From Biscogniauxia marginata (lineage: Eukaryota; Ascomycota; Sordariomycetes; Xylariales; Xylariaceae), in NCBI GenBank assembly GCA_022695795.1, contig MU404065.1, positions 1 through 64,000 of the forward strand: 64,000 nucleotides of DNA, given 5' to 3'. Within the stretch, counting starts at the first letter, position 1, and every line of letters begins with the position of its first letter. Below are positions 46,009 to 58,033 of this stretch, one piece after another. The notes under the pieces are model-generated. The model was not told the origin of the DNA. It was given only the letters and a program-made list of their open reading frames with translations, and made no database searches. A program made the translations under genes and the position numbers.

Positions 46009-46668
46009 TTACCTACCAGCGGTACCGGGCCTCTTGTGTTCGCACGCGGCCAGCGTACTGTCCAGCAGCGAGCACGCCGTGACGGTGGCGTCGCGGAGCT
46101 CGCGCACACCGGCGACGCTCTGCCGGAGGCTCTCGAACTGGCGGAAGTTCTCCGTGCGGGACAGCAGGTCCTGCAGGACCTCGACGCAGGCGTTGTAGGT
46201 CGTCGCCATGGGCCCCGCGTGGGCCGCGGTCTGGAGGTGCTCGTCGACGCCGTTGTCGCGGATGAGCCCCGTCCCGAGCGCCTGGAAGGCCTGCCTCTCG
46301 ACCCCGGAGCCGAAGCGGATGCGGATCGTGGCGCAGAGGTTCTGCAGCTGGGGTAGACTCACGAGGTGCATACAGACAATCGCCCAGGTGACGACGATCT
46401 CGTTCCAGTGGTCCTTGTACCCGTTCGTCGTGGACTTGCGCTGCGACGCGGAGCGGTTGAACAGGAACTCCATCAGTCGGTCCGGACTCTCCGCGGCCTG
46501 GTACTGCGGCTCCCGCATCTTCCTTAATACAGCTAACATACCTGCCGAAGTTGCTGTTCTACAGTTCGGGCATTTCGCTCTCCCGCTGCCTTCTGCTGGG
46601 AGTTGTGCTAAAATCGCTTTTGGCACCGTACCGTACTTCGGCTCATTGTGACAAGAGTATGCAGGCAT
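46009..46668 (-). CDS. Hypothetical protein, 219 residues
   Basis: An uninterrupted frame in a GC-richer island within AT-rich flanks, with strong third-position C/G, which argues for real coding. No family is recognised. The N terminus has CHNEP and later AKCPNCRT, so a partial zinc site is possible (one CxxC seen). The rest looks alpha-helical: WNEIVVTWAIVCMHLVSL (possibly a buried or membrane helix), then LQNLCATIRIRFGSG and amphipathic stretches with regular Leu (VLQDLLSRTENFRQFESLRQ). The start MPAYSCHNE is the first ATG; an upstream exon cannot be excluded. A plus-strand frame over the same DNA (45970-46356) is a likely shadow. Confidence 0.6.
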   Translation of the reverse strand: MPAYSCHNEPKYGTVPKAILAQLPAEGSGRAKCPNCRTATSAGMLAVLRKMREPQYQAAESPDRLMEFLFNRSASQRKSTTNGYKDHWNEIVVTWAIVCMHLVSLPQLQNLCATIRIRFGSGVERQAFQALGTGLIRDNGVDEHLQTAAHAGPMATTYNACVEVLQDLLSRTENFRQFESLRQSVAGVRELRDATVTACSLLDSTLAACEHKRPGTAGR

Positions 46669-48116
46669 TGTTGGGTAAAATTGGGGGTTTAATATGTTGA
46701 AATGGATGAGATATACTTTTTAATAATAAGAGGAATTCTTAATCACATTTCTTCAGGAACTTCCTAGGTTTAAATATGCCATGGCTCATAGGCGAGTTTT
46801 CGACATAGCAATAGTACAACATAGAGTCTGATACAAAGGAGGCAGTTTCATGGAAAATTCGAAACAATTTCTATGTTAAGACAAAGAGAACTTCCTTGTG
46901 TAGCTATTATGCCATGTTCCCATTGGTTATAAAGCTTTAGTTAGCTAATAAAGGAATGTTCTCGCTCGAGCTATTCTTTCAAATATAAACATATTTTAGG
47001 CCTTGTTTACATTATAACGGTATCTAGTTTGTTGATAGGTGTCCCCATAATGATGCTTATCTGACACTGTAAGACCTTGGGAGTATTCGGGTCTCTTTGA
47101 CACCGGTGTACTAGAGTTAGTGGCATTTTATCACACGGATTGACACCTGTAAGCGCTGCCAAGGCCAATTGGTCACGAGTTTGAAGGTTATTAGGGATAT
47201 ATACGAAAGATGTAATGGTACTAGCGTGCATAGCATGAGAGATGCCTTAAGCAATAGATTGTGTATATATAAGTAGACAATTCCTGAAGAACCTCATGGA
47301 CGAACTTACACTCCTAAGTCCCATGAGACTAAAGAGAATTATTAGTTGAATTTAAACTATAGTTCCAAGTCTAACAGCCCTTGTCACAAGTCTCAAGTTT
47401 AGACTAAATACCATTTCTGTCAACATTGTGGCCGAACCTACCTACTTACCCTTATGCCGAAGAGTATCCTCTATTCCTAATGGGCAATAACATAAGAAGA
47501 CAAAGGGTTGCGCAGCTCTCTTGATTAACTAACGACTGAAAAGAAAAGCAACAAGAAAAGAGTCTCACCATAATGTCCGTTATTTGAATCGTATAATACC
47601 CTCACTAGATATTCATTCAAGTCAGACGAATTGATCTCTTTCATTGTAAATTTCTTATTTCACTCATCCCTTCTCAGTAGTCCCATCGCGTAGGATGGAC
47701 ATATAAACTACCTTGCTTTACTTCGACTTGACGACCCTCGTTCGCTGGTATATACAGACGACGACAGCAGTAACAACGACAGAATTACCTAGGGTTGACC
47801 CCCGGAAACCTCTAAATTCCCTTGCCCTCCGAACTTGGACGTCCGATGCCCAGCCAATCAAAAAACAAAAACATGCGATGTAAGGGGGTTGAGGGGGAGA
47901 AAAGACAAAAACAAGTGCGGAAATGACTGATATAGTATATGTCACACACAATGGCCTTTTTTTTTTTCCCAGGGTCTCACCCGTAGTACTTAAAACGCCG
48001 CCCCACCTATAACCGACGATAACTACTGCCACTGAAACTAACTATTAGTAGTGGATCATCCCAAAAAAACAAATTCTTTTGTACTCCGCTTCACACAACT
48101 CAAAAGAGTCGAGATA
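46669..48116. other. Intergenic, no supported gene
   Basis: About 1.4 kb, very AT-rich at its left. It holds the promoter of the hypothetical gene and the 3' region of palF. The open stretch 47718-48032 (minus) is unconvincing. Confidence 0.5.
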
Positions 48117-50621
48117 TCATCTCTCATATTTGGGCAAAGGTTCTACACTATGTGCTGAAGGCGCTGACGGGCCGGCGATGGTGTGGTATGTATCGTGTGC
48201 CCCATATCCACTCTCTTCTTCATTGAGCACTGGCGCGGAGGGTTCGTAAGACCCCGATGTAGATGGCCCGGCTATATCTAAAGGAGGAGCAGACGGCTCT
48301 GCGCCGTCGTAATCTTCAGGAACTTCCGGAGGCGCACTTGCTTCTTCCATGAGCCTTCGACGCTCAAGTTCTTGCTTATCATCAGTGTGAGAACCCGCGG
48401 CGGCTGTGGGCGCCAAGTCTGCCAGTGTTGGAGCGGACGGGTCTTCGTTATTCTCTTCTACATCTGGCAGCAAACCTGACGTATTGACCACCGTAAGGTT
48501 ATCCTCTTGGGTTCCAGGGTTTTGATCTGGAGCTGATGATTGTGACGGGCCAGCCTCTGATTCTGAAGGATGCTGCGGGGGCTGGCTTGGCAATAGTCTT
48601 TGTTCTGCTTGTCGCACGCGCTCCTTTTCTGTAAGCCCGCTCTCTCTGGGTACTTCAGGAGGTGGTACATAGATTGGAGCCTGAGCTTCATGTTGCTGGA
48701 AATCGTAGTAGGATGTCTGGGGTGATGTGGCTGACGGAAAGTAATCCCGAGAGGACTGTTGAAATTGCCTCGGACCATAATCACCGCTGTACTCATTGCC
48801 ATCGTTATAATCGTTGTGCCAGACATAGGCTGCTTCGTCCTCCTCGAGAGGGACCTCTTGAGATGTGGGCTGCACCGTCAGCGTTGGCTGAGCCACAGCC
48901 TTCCCACGTGCCCGATTGCTATCCACAGTCCCGACGACTACCTCAAATGAGACCGAGATGACGCCTTTCTCCCGCCTAAGGTGATCGGTATCCACTATAG
49001 CACCATTCCAGTTTGCCAGTCGTGTTAAGTCAACGCCGTACGTGCTACCAGCCGTCGTGGTGTTACCACCCGGGACGCTCACGGAACCCATTCTGGTTGG
49101 CTGTTGCGAAGGACCTGCTGAAGGCCCGGCAAGTTTACCACCCAGGTCGACAATAACTTCAACATGGTATTTGAAACTGATAAGGCCACCAGGAACGCTC
49201 TTTATGCTAGGAAAAACGTCTTCCGGAACTCGGACTGAGGCAGTGATGTTTGCCGTGAGGGTACTAGGGTCGATAATGAGTGGAGCGACGGCCTGTGAGA
49301 GATCCTTCCGGAAAACGCTGCAAGATCCAGCCGAAGACAACGATAGCCCACCAAGACCAGTCCTCGACCTGGGATAGTATTCCTCTCGCTCTAGCCGTTT
49401 GGCATCTTCTTTGGATATACCTGTAAATAGTGATAGTGGAGGGGCGTAGTCTACACGGCCCTGGCGATACAATGTGACAATGATGCCGTGCATGCTTTTC
49501 ATACGACGATTATGTTCGACTCGTATTTTTACCGGTAGTTGGTCTCCAGGTAGACAACCGCCTTTCAGAAGCTCGACGGTCGCGGTAATTTCCCTATCAT
49601 CAGTCCCAGACACCCTGCTTCCAGCGACCGACTCGCCGCTCGCATCAGCGCCTCTTCCATTAACAGAGCCGCTGTTATTACTCGCAACACTCTCCCCACT
49701 AATTTCGCTCTGTAAATCGCTTTGCAACGGGCTACGTGCTACGATTACTCCACCGGGACCGGTCGATGATGCCTCGCCAAAGTTGGCAGAACTCTCATTC
49801 GAGTTCTCGTTTGCTCTTATCGAGTCTCGGTCCGAAACGGGCTCGGGCGTCTCCGCAGTTGCTGGACCGCGCTTAACTGCCGGTGTTATGGTCGATGTTG
49901 TGGTTTTTTTCCTCCTCGGCTTTCTGCGCATAGTCTGCATAGTGACCTTGCGTTCCCTTGGCGGTACAAGGAGACCAATGTCCACCTTTTCTACCAGGGC
50001 GACCTTAGTATCGCAGCTAGATGTCGGCGCTATCGAGGTCGGGCGCGTCAAGGTGGCCGTGACCATGTAACGTATGGTGCCTCTCTCGAACTACCCACAT
50101 CATCAGTAAGGACCTAGCACGTGAAAGATCAATACCCCAGGGAGGGGCCGTACATCAATACTACTTGGAAGCCCCTTGGCGGGGAATATGAGATCGAATT
50201 CAAACTCAAACCTCGCGGGCTTGAGCCTGCCCTCGCCGCATAAGACCTGCTCATCCTGGAATAGGGACGCATGGCCGTTCCCATGGTATTTGAAGTTTCG
50301 GTTCCCATCGTGTGACATTACAGAAGGATTGACACTGCCGAGCTGGGCGCCGGCGCCCGCATTCTTGTAGACGCGAACGTACCCGTGCAAGGAAACAGTG
50401 AGATGGGTTAAGCGGAAGGGTTTGACGACGGAGAGTATAACGTGGCCCTTGACGTGATCTCCAGCCGAGTACTGGCGGTGCGGCTCCTGGAGTCGGACGT
50501 GGAAGTCGGCGAGGTTGCGGGTTCGGGAGCGAAGGGGGGACGCGAGACGGGAGAAGAAGGAGGTCTTTGGTGGAGGCTCGTCGGGCGACAAGTGGGCAGC
50601 TTTGTCGGGATTGGAACCCAT
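48117..50621 (-). CDS. palF: pH-response arrestin-like protein palF/RIM8
   Basis: Two exons, 50621-50154 and 50090-48117, with a 63-base intron (50091-50153) joining SSID to FERGTIRYM; 813 residues. The N-terminal arrestin fold is clear: SRLASPLRSRTRNLADFHVR, QYSAGDHVKGHVILSVVKP, LTVSLHGYVRVYKN, QDEQVLCGEGRL and FDLIFPAKGLPSSID, then TATLTRPTSIAPTSSC. The arrestin C-domain follows from about residue 310 (TATVELLKGGCLPGDQLPVK). The last 110 residues contain four PSAP tetrapeptides at about 707, 755, 773 and 797. In the family, PalF/Rim8 binds the pH sensor PalH/Rim21 and recruits ESCRT-I (Vps23) at alkaline pH, leading to PacC/Rim101 processing. PSAP motifs are typical Vps23 ligands. Family confident. 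Confidence 0.95.
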
Positions 50622-52768
50622 CTATTCGACGTCTACGTATGAACCACGACGTGCGCGCCTAGCATGACACGGCACTGTCTCCGTCGTCAAGGTCCTCTCG
50701 TGTGGTGTGGGAGTTTGGGCGGATCGAAAGGGACGGAGGCCAGTCTCAGGCTGACGGCCGGAACGTACGGGTGTTGGGCGTGGCTCAGGGGTGGTAGTCG
50801 GGGCACCGGGAACGCAGATGGCGTCAAGGACCCCTAACGCCCTATCGGAGTGATGACAGCGTAACACTGCGGCGCGCGGGTGCGAAGGTGCAGAAAAGAA
50901 GGGTTGGAAAGTTCTGTCCGGTGCATGTGCCAAGATGTGAGAGTCTTGGTAAAGACTTGGTATGAAAGTGGTCGGGGACGGGGGGACGGGCTGGTGGGTG
51001 CCAAGAGATATTCCTGCCTTTAATAACTTATGGGACCTTGCCGCGGGCTGCGCGGGGCTGAACAACCCCAGACTCCGTTTCGGCTGCCAACAGCAGAGCC
51101 GGTCGCGCTATTGGTTGGGAGCGTGCCTGCAGATTTGTGCTTCCAAGCTTTTTGGCTGATGCTTGACTCGACTTCGCTATTGTTTCGTCTCGTGCTCACC
51201 AGGAGACACGGGGCTATCTGGGTTCTAGCGTCTCACAAGCTCTGACTAATCCAATGCGAGACGACCAGAAAAGAGGGCATAACTGGCTGTGATTGGACAA
51301 ACGCCGCATGTCGACCCACATGCCACCGGTGCCCGAGCAATTGTACGCAACCTTACATGTACACACTACAGGATAGCCATTGCTAACTTATTAGCGCAAC
51401 GCGAGAAACCAATAGTGCACACTGACGTTATTTGCCCTACCTACACGCATATGCAAATGTAAAAAGCAACATCTACCTAGAAAAGGAAACGCAGAGGTAG
51501 TCGGTTAACTAGTTAACTTGAAGTTATCTTAGTAAACAGCCGGCAGATACGAACTCGCCGGTAGCATCGATGCCACTCTGGACGACTTCGGTTCCAAACA
51601 TTTGTTGCGACATTTGTTGCCGAAGACAGCAAAGGTCTGCGCAGTGACGCAAAAAGCGTGTTCCGTCCGTACGTAATGTAGCTCAGGTGTCAAGAATCTG
51701 CGAAGCAAGACGAAGCTATGATGAGTACCTAAGGTAGCTGTTGTTAGCAACGCCGCACGACGGTAAGCCGCGTCATTGCCGTGGGCGCAGCACAGCCTCT
51801 TTCCCGTCCCCGAAGGTGAGTCTGGTACGTACGGAATACTTATTAAACCATCATGTGTCACTAATTAATGGAAATTCATGATACCTAGGTATAGTTTTGT
51901 GTTACCTACTGGTTTCGAGATCGATCGCATGTTGCTTGCCCTTACGTTGGTTGTCTGCTCTGTCAATCTTCGTGTGCTGTGCGACTGGACGTCGGTGTCC
52001 CCCGGTCTGCAGGAGCACGAGATTTCAAATCAAAATCGAAGATAATCCTTATCACCGTGAGCTATAGACCTCCCCGATAGGATGCTGCTATCTTTAGTCT
52101 CGCGGTGAGTTGCTAGAAGCATTTAGGTAGTCAGCTGGTGCAAACCCCTTTATCGCACCGTCTTACCATCTGTAACCTGCCCTGCCCGTCGCCTGAATTC
52201 CATTTTTCACTTGGGGATTTGAGAAGAGAAGAGGGGGAAGAGGGGACAATGGCTCCCCGTCGGTTACAAGTTTAGGTACTAGGCAGGTAGTTCTGGTAGT
52301 GTAAGCACCTAAATTCAAACGCGACCAGACGGTTTTTACGTAATGTCCTGGGGTACCCCCTGAATGATGTAAAGATGGCAGTCTCGGCCTTAAAGCTTAG
52401 CCTGCACCTAGCCTAACCCTGTTACCAGGTTTTAAGTTACTAGCATTCACCAGCTACATGTATACAATACATATAGTCTAATGTCACAAGGTGGCATGGG
52501 AAAAGCATGATAAGATATCATGAGCGTAACGGTGAAGCTTGCCGCTAAGTTCGCGGTATAGATTACACTAGGTAGATTAATCTCTCTACAAGTACCTCGT
52601 ATGCGGCCATACGTTTGTCAATGCACCTTAGACATCCGTTCTCGTAGACCGTGTCTGATGCATCATCAACCCCCTCCGATCATGCAAATATAGTACAAAA
52701 CCCAAACCCCGAAACCCAAAACACCAAAATGCAACGCCGCCCATGCAAACATGAATACCTAGTAGCAT
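50622..52768. other. Intergenic upstream of palF; no supported gene
   Basis: About 2.1 kb. The palF promoter lies at its left; two GCCAAG words (PacC-type GCCARG) occur at 50929-50934 and 51000-51005. The minus-strand frame open at 50622-51065 runs into the palF start region, is Pro/Thr-rich and is probably 5' leader. The right part is the 3' region of CDC6. Confidence 0.5.
50929..51005 (+). promoter_or_regulatory. Two PacC-type GCCAAG sites upstream of palF
   Basis: GCCAAG at 50929-50934 and at 51000-51005, about 310 and 380 bases upstream of the palF start, matches the fungal PacC consensus GCCARG. Two hits in 400 bases can occur by chance. Confidence 0.3.
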
Positions 52769-54751
52769 CTAATCCAACGCCTCGCCGCTCAAAATGCTCT
52801 TCAGGATATCCGCTCCAAGTCCATCAACGGCTTGTTCCAACTCCTGCTCTCCTATACAACTTGCGACCTTCTTCTCATCCGCAAGGCCAACCCCTGACGT
52901 GAATCCCGCCCGCTTCCCCCTTTTACTGGGAGTCTGTAGCATAGCAAGAGAACCTGTCTTCCCATCCACGGCAGATATCAATGATAATGTCTCCAGGCTG
53001 CCTATTACCTCACGAAATTCAGAACTGGATAGAGGATGTAGCAGCGAGTCGCGTGTACAGAGGAGGCAGTATGTGTCATACAATGATTTGACGCTAGGAG
53101 CAGCCGTCTGTGACTTAGAAGGCGTAGCCAAGACAGATAAAGTCCGAGACGCCCTGTTCCGCTTCTCAAGTGCCATCAGAGAGCATAGAGCGGCTTTCTG
53201 CTGCAGATTCAGAGTCTTTAGTCGTTGATTGGTTCCATTGCTAAAGGCGGCCGCCGTTATCTTGTTGAGGTGCGCGATGCTAACGCGTGGCGCGCTCTCT
53301 ATCGTCACAGTCTTTAACGATTCTGCCACCAACGTTGAGACGCTCTTCTCGGCTGGACCCCTGGGCGGTGAAGATAGGTTGCTGTTCTCCCCTAGCGGCT
53401 TACGGGAAGGTGTAGCAAGAAGCAACTTCTCTTTGGCTTCGGCCGCGTGCTTCTGTCTGGTTTCCATCTCCACGAGATCAATCGCCCTTCGGCAAATTTC
53501 GAACGCCTTGCGCAAGTCACCTGTCTGGCTAGACACCTTTCGGGAACAAAGCTCAATGGCGGCCGGGTGAATAAAAGGCAGAGGACTGCCCTCGGGTACA
53601 AGACTTTTTAATCGGCCGGTAATAATCGTTTTGATCTGTGCTGCCGAGTACGGGAGGAAAGGCAACAAATCGGGTTTGAAGTTCCGAGACTTGAGTCGCG
53701 GCAGGAATCGATCTGTGAGGTCCAGAGCATTCGCGATTCCAACCAAGACAAGGCGCGATGTCTTCTGTAAAGACCACTCGAATAATCTATATAGACTTTC
53801 TAGGTCTAAAGTGAGGATGTGGTCGATCTCGTCTAGTACAACTAAGTAGGTCTCTGCCGAATTTTTGCGTGGCATGAAGAGCTTCTGGAGAGTGGTGACG
53901 GCATCCGCTTCGGAGATATCCGACTCATCGCAGACCTGGTCTAGCAGCGTTTCATAGAGATCTCTGGACGACTTGATGCTCATGCAATTGATGTAGGCCT
54001 TCTTGGCGGACGTCTCCTCCACTATTTCCCGGGTAACTTCGTTGACCATTGCACTCTTGCCGGTCCCTGGAGGTCCACTGACGTAGATGCACCCACTAGG
54101 GCTAGGTTTCGCGCATCGCTGTAGGAAATCTTTGAGATGTTGCCGTTCATCGTCTCGTCCGATCAATTGACCCGGATCCGCGCTTCGAGAAAACAGCTGT
54201 CGCGCGTGGTGGTACACGGTCTGTATGGCGGTAGGTGTGGACGGAGTCTGCGGTGTGAGTCTCTTGGAGACCTTTCCTACAGACATAACCCGATGGCGCG
54301 GGGTGACAGGTACTCGAGCAAGTGCATCTTTGAATCGAGGTGTGGTAGGCGTAGTCGGGTTGTAGTCCACTGCATACAAAAGTCAGACATTATTATCCTC
54401 GAACACCGCTACCGCTACCGCTACCATGCATAAAAAGAAGCCTACCAAACTTATTGCTCTTTGCGCTAGCCGTGTGCTTTATGGGAGTAGAATTGGGCAA
54501 GGACTCCTCGAGAATTGCCTCGCTGAATGATTTATCACGAGACTCATGCTGAATAGTGACTGCTTCCGGGTCCGCGTTCTCGTCATTGAGCAGGGAGCTG
54601 CGTGTCTGGCGCCTCGTTCGTTTCGTGGGTAGGTGAACCAACTCTGCATGATCGTCAGTTGCCGTTTCCTCGCACAAGAGCAGGCATTGCTCTTACCAGC
54701 ATCCTTATCCTTGGAACTACGAGTTCGCTTTCCCAGAGTACTTGTCGTCAT
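52769..54751 (-). CDS. cdc6: DNA replication licensing AAA+ ATPase CDC6 (Cdc18)
   Basis: Three exons: 54751-54697, 54643-54446 and 54369-52769, with introns of 53 and 76 bases; 617 residues. The first intron uses acceptor GATCATGCAG with an AACTGAC branch, and the joined frame reads TKRTRRQTRSSL. The N terminus is a disordered, TP-rich region. The AAA+ core starts with GRDDERQHLKDFL; Walker A is GPPGTGKS (183-190) and Walker B is LVVLDEIDH (D264-E-I-D267), with sensor-like ANALDLTDRFLPRL and QTGDLRKAFEICRRAID. The C-terminal winged helix follows LNLQQKAALCSLMAL. Cdc6 with ORC loads Mcm2-7 at origins in G1. Minimal CDK sites (TPSK, TPSR, TPIK) suggest the usual CDK-dependent control. Confidence 0.93.
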
Positions 54752-55509
54752 CTTCTCCTATTATCTTATTCTCTTATAATGAAGTCCAGAAATCAGAACA
54801 GCTCGAGCAAGAAACAGACAAGCTGCAGAGGGGAAAACCAAGTTAAGAAGAAACACAAGTAATATGAGAATATTCAGTGAATTGACCAAGACAGACAAGA
54901 CAATTGAGAAAGACAAGGTAGACATATAAGAAATAGTGCGTGCCCACAGAACGCGAGAAGGTCGCGTAAAGTGGTCCCTACACACGTCCCTTGGACCCAC
55001 TAGTTCACTAAATTTCGTGTCAAGCGCGCGCTGAAGCTCCAGCTGCCCTGCCCGAGGTCAGGGCTGAAGCGGGTGAATTAGGTGGCTGGTGTGGCGGTGT
55101 GGCCAGGTATATCGTTTCCCCCTGAACTAGAGGTTATTTGTGGTCCATGCTCCATATGGGTTCTTTGCTCCACCCCACAATAGTTACATGTAGCTTGGCC
55201 CCGCAGTAACTCGTTAGCGTATTGGAACAGGGCGATCTCCGAAACCAGATAATGGGGAACATGGAAGTTTGGCTATCATCGATATCCAATCCTATAATAT
55301 TAGCAATCACTGGTGGTGATTGCCACCCGATTTCTACCAAGTCTCACTTTTGAGAAATCGCATTGCACATCCCACATGTGAAACCGTAATGCCGGCTTTG
55401 TGCCTCCTTTATTCAGATAATAAGAAGTTGATATTATTAAATCAGAAGCTGGATCATTGTTACTGAATGCGACAGCCTCAATGTTCGGCGTTCCTATTAC
55501 ACCATCGAG
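54752..55509. promoter_or_regulatory. Divergent promoter region CDC6 / Moco sulfurase
   Basis: About 760 bases between two divergent start codons. TTTCGTG at 55013-55019 reads CACGAAA on the minus strand, the SBF (SCB) consensus, placed about 260 bases upstream of CDC6. No coding frame is convincing here. Confidence 0.5.
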
Positions 55510-58033
55510 ATGACGGACGGTGGAAATCTAGCATACAATGACCGTATCGAGGCTCTTCGACATCACGAATTTCCCAACCTCAGAGGCAAGCTTGACATTG
55601 TGCGGTGTAGCACGTCCATAATAGTTAACTGGCAGGGCAGATAGCATATATCTCGACCATGCTGGGACAGCCCTCTACGCAAAGTCCCTTGTGGATAGAT
55701 TCGCGGCAGACATGACCACGAATCTCTTCGGAAACCCACACTCTGCTTCGGCATCCTCGCAAGCGTCGACGTCTCGGATTGAGGATGTTAGGCTTCGAGT
55801 CTTGCAGTTCTTTAACGCCGATCCGTCCGAATTTGACCTCGTCTTTGTCGCAAATGCAACTGCAGGTGTCAAGCTTGTGACCGAGGCCCTCCGAGCCTCA
55901 CCGGGAGGTTTCGATTATCTGTATCACCAAGCTTGTCATACAAGCTTGGTTGGTGTCCGGCAAGAGGCTAGTAATAGTCTATGCCTAGATGATCATGCTA
56001 TGGACAGTTGGTTTAGCAAGGGGGATCCTATGGCGGATGTTGAAAGCCGTGCCCAAACCACCCTCTTCGCATACCCTGCGCAGTCCAATATGGATGGGCA
56101 GAGATTTCCTTTAGATTGGTCCGAAAAGGTACGCAGTGCTGAGGCGAATCTAGATAGCCAGGTCTTCACTTTGCTAGATGCTGCAGCATTTGTGGCAACT
56201 TCTCCGCTAGACCTAAGCAACTCTGAAGCCGCACCGGACTTTACTGTTTTGAGTTTCTACAAGATATTTGGGTTTCCTGACCTTGGTGGACTCATCGTGA
56301 GACGGCAGGCAGCTCCAATCTTCCAGCATCGTCGATATTTTGGCGGCGGCACTGTCGATACGGTGGTGTGCATGAAGGAAGAGTGGCATGCTCCTAAAAC
56401 ACAAAGCCTTCATGAATCTTTAGAGGATGGTACTCTACCAATTCATAATATCATTGCATTAGACTCGGCGCTCGATGTCCATCGCGACTTGTTTGGTTCC
56501 ATGAATGATGTGGCGTCACACACGTCTTTCTTAGCTCAAAGACTACACAATGGATTAAGAGCCCTCCGTCATGGTAACGGTGAGGCTGTCTGCGTCATAT
56601 ACTCGACGTCGTCGCTATCCGAAGATTCCGGTTCGAGAAATGGCCCAGTCGTGGCATTCAATCTGCGGTGCTCTCTAGGTGCTTGGGTTAGCTTGGCTGA
56701 GTTCGAGAAGCTTGCGATTCTCAAACAGTTCCATATTCGGACAGGTGGGCTCTGCAATCCAGGTGGCATCGCATCTGCTTTGGGGCTTCAACCGTGGGAA
56801 ATCAGGCGAAATTTCTCAGCCGGGTTTCGATGTGGAAATGACAATGATGTCATAAGCGGCAAGCCAACGGGAGTGATTCGAGTGAGCCTAGGAGCAATGA
56901 GCACCGTTTCTGATGTGGACAAGTTTATCAGCTTCATCGACGAATTCTACCGAACTAGTGCTCAATCTGAGCCAGTACCTCAGGGAGACCGAGTAATCCA
57001 AGGTGACTTGCACGATCTATATGTGGATAATATCATGGTATATCCAATCAAAAGCTGTGGTGGATATCGTATCCCTGTCGGCATGACATGGGAAGTGAGG
57101 CCTGAAGGATTGGCTTGGGATAGGGAATGGTGTTTAGTTCATCGAGGAACCGGACAGGCGTTGAGTCAAAAACGTCATCCACGCATGGCACTCATCCGGC
57201 CCATGATCGATTTCTCTGGAGGCCACCTCCGGGTTTCATACCGTGGGCCTCCTGTAAAGGATACACGATCAGAGATTTCAGTCCCCCTGTCGGCAAACCC
57301 CGATTTCTTTCGGTCTAGCCGAGCATCCAAGTCCATGGCATCCCGCGTCTGTGGTGAAGAGATATCTGCCCAGATTTATACCGTCAGTGAAATCAATGAC
57401 TTCTTTTCAAAAGTTCTGGGGGTGCCTTGCGCGCTAGCTCGCTTCCCACCTGGGGGCTTAGGCAAGAGTATGCGACATGCCAAAGCCCACCTTCAGAATC
57501 ATCAGAATGCCGGGGAGGGTATAAGGGCCAAGATACATACCCAACTTACGGGCGTTGCTACGCCTCCAGATTCGGATTCGGAGTCTGAAAGGACACGGAT
57601 CTTGTTATCGAATGAGAGCCCCATCCTCGCCATAAACCTATCCAGCCTGGAAGTTTTGAATCGCGAGATTGTTGAACGTGGGGGCAAGGCTGTCTCTCCG
57701 GAGGTCTTCCGCGCCAATATTGTCATTGGATCGTCGACCATGAAATCCAAATCCTTTGCCTATTCAGAGGATCATTGGTCCAGGCTACAAATAGGAGGTC
57801 AGGAGTTCAGGATGATGGGCGCCTGTAGGCGATGCCATATGATCTGCATAGATCAGGAGACAGCTAACAGGAACGAGGAACCCTTTGTTACTTTGGCTAA
57901 GATGAGGAGGTTCGATGGCAAGGTCTTTTTTGGCACGCATATGTGTCACGTGCCTCTGCCCAATAGTAGGACTAAAGAGGCCCAGTTCCCTACTGTTGCA
58001 GCGGGAGACAAGGTGCTGGTTGACCCCATGTGA
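55510..58033 (+). CDS. hxB: Molybdenum cofactor sulfurase (HxB type)
   Basis: Two exons, 55510-55585 and 55641-58033, 822 residues. The intron is best read as GC-AG (55586-55640, GCAAGC donor), which gives NLRDSIYLDHAGTALYAKSL, the expected family N terminus. The NifS-like PLP domain has the family motif NLFGNPHSAS, the PLP lysine in LSFYKIFGFPDLGG (K233) and the persulfide cysteine in RTGGLCNPGG (C397). The C-terminal MOSC half begins near LYVDNIMVYPIKSCGGY and has MGACRRCHMICID near its end. The enzyme replaces an oxo ligand of Moco with sulfur, activating xanthine dehydrogenase and aldehyde oxidase. There is no fusion or truncation. If the donor were instead GTGTAG at 55605, four extra residues would be added; that fits the family less well. 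Confidence 0.92.

Noticed and set aside
50622..51065. 147-codon minus-strand frame directly upstream of palF
   Set aside because: Ends just before the palF ATG, is Pro/Thr/Arg-rich and unlike any known protein; probably untranslated leader and promoter.
52769..53570. Plus-strand frames opposite CDC6 (144 and 113 codons)
   Set aside because: Antisense shadows of the CDC6 third exon.
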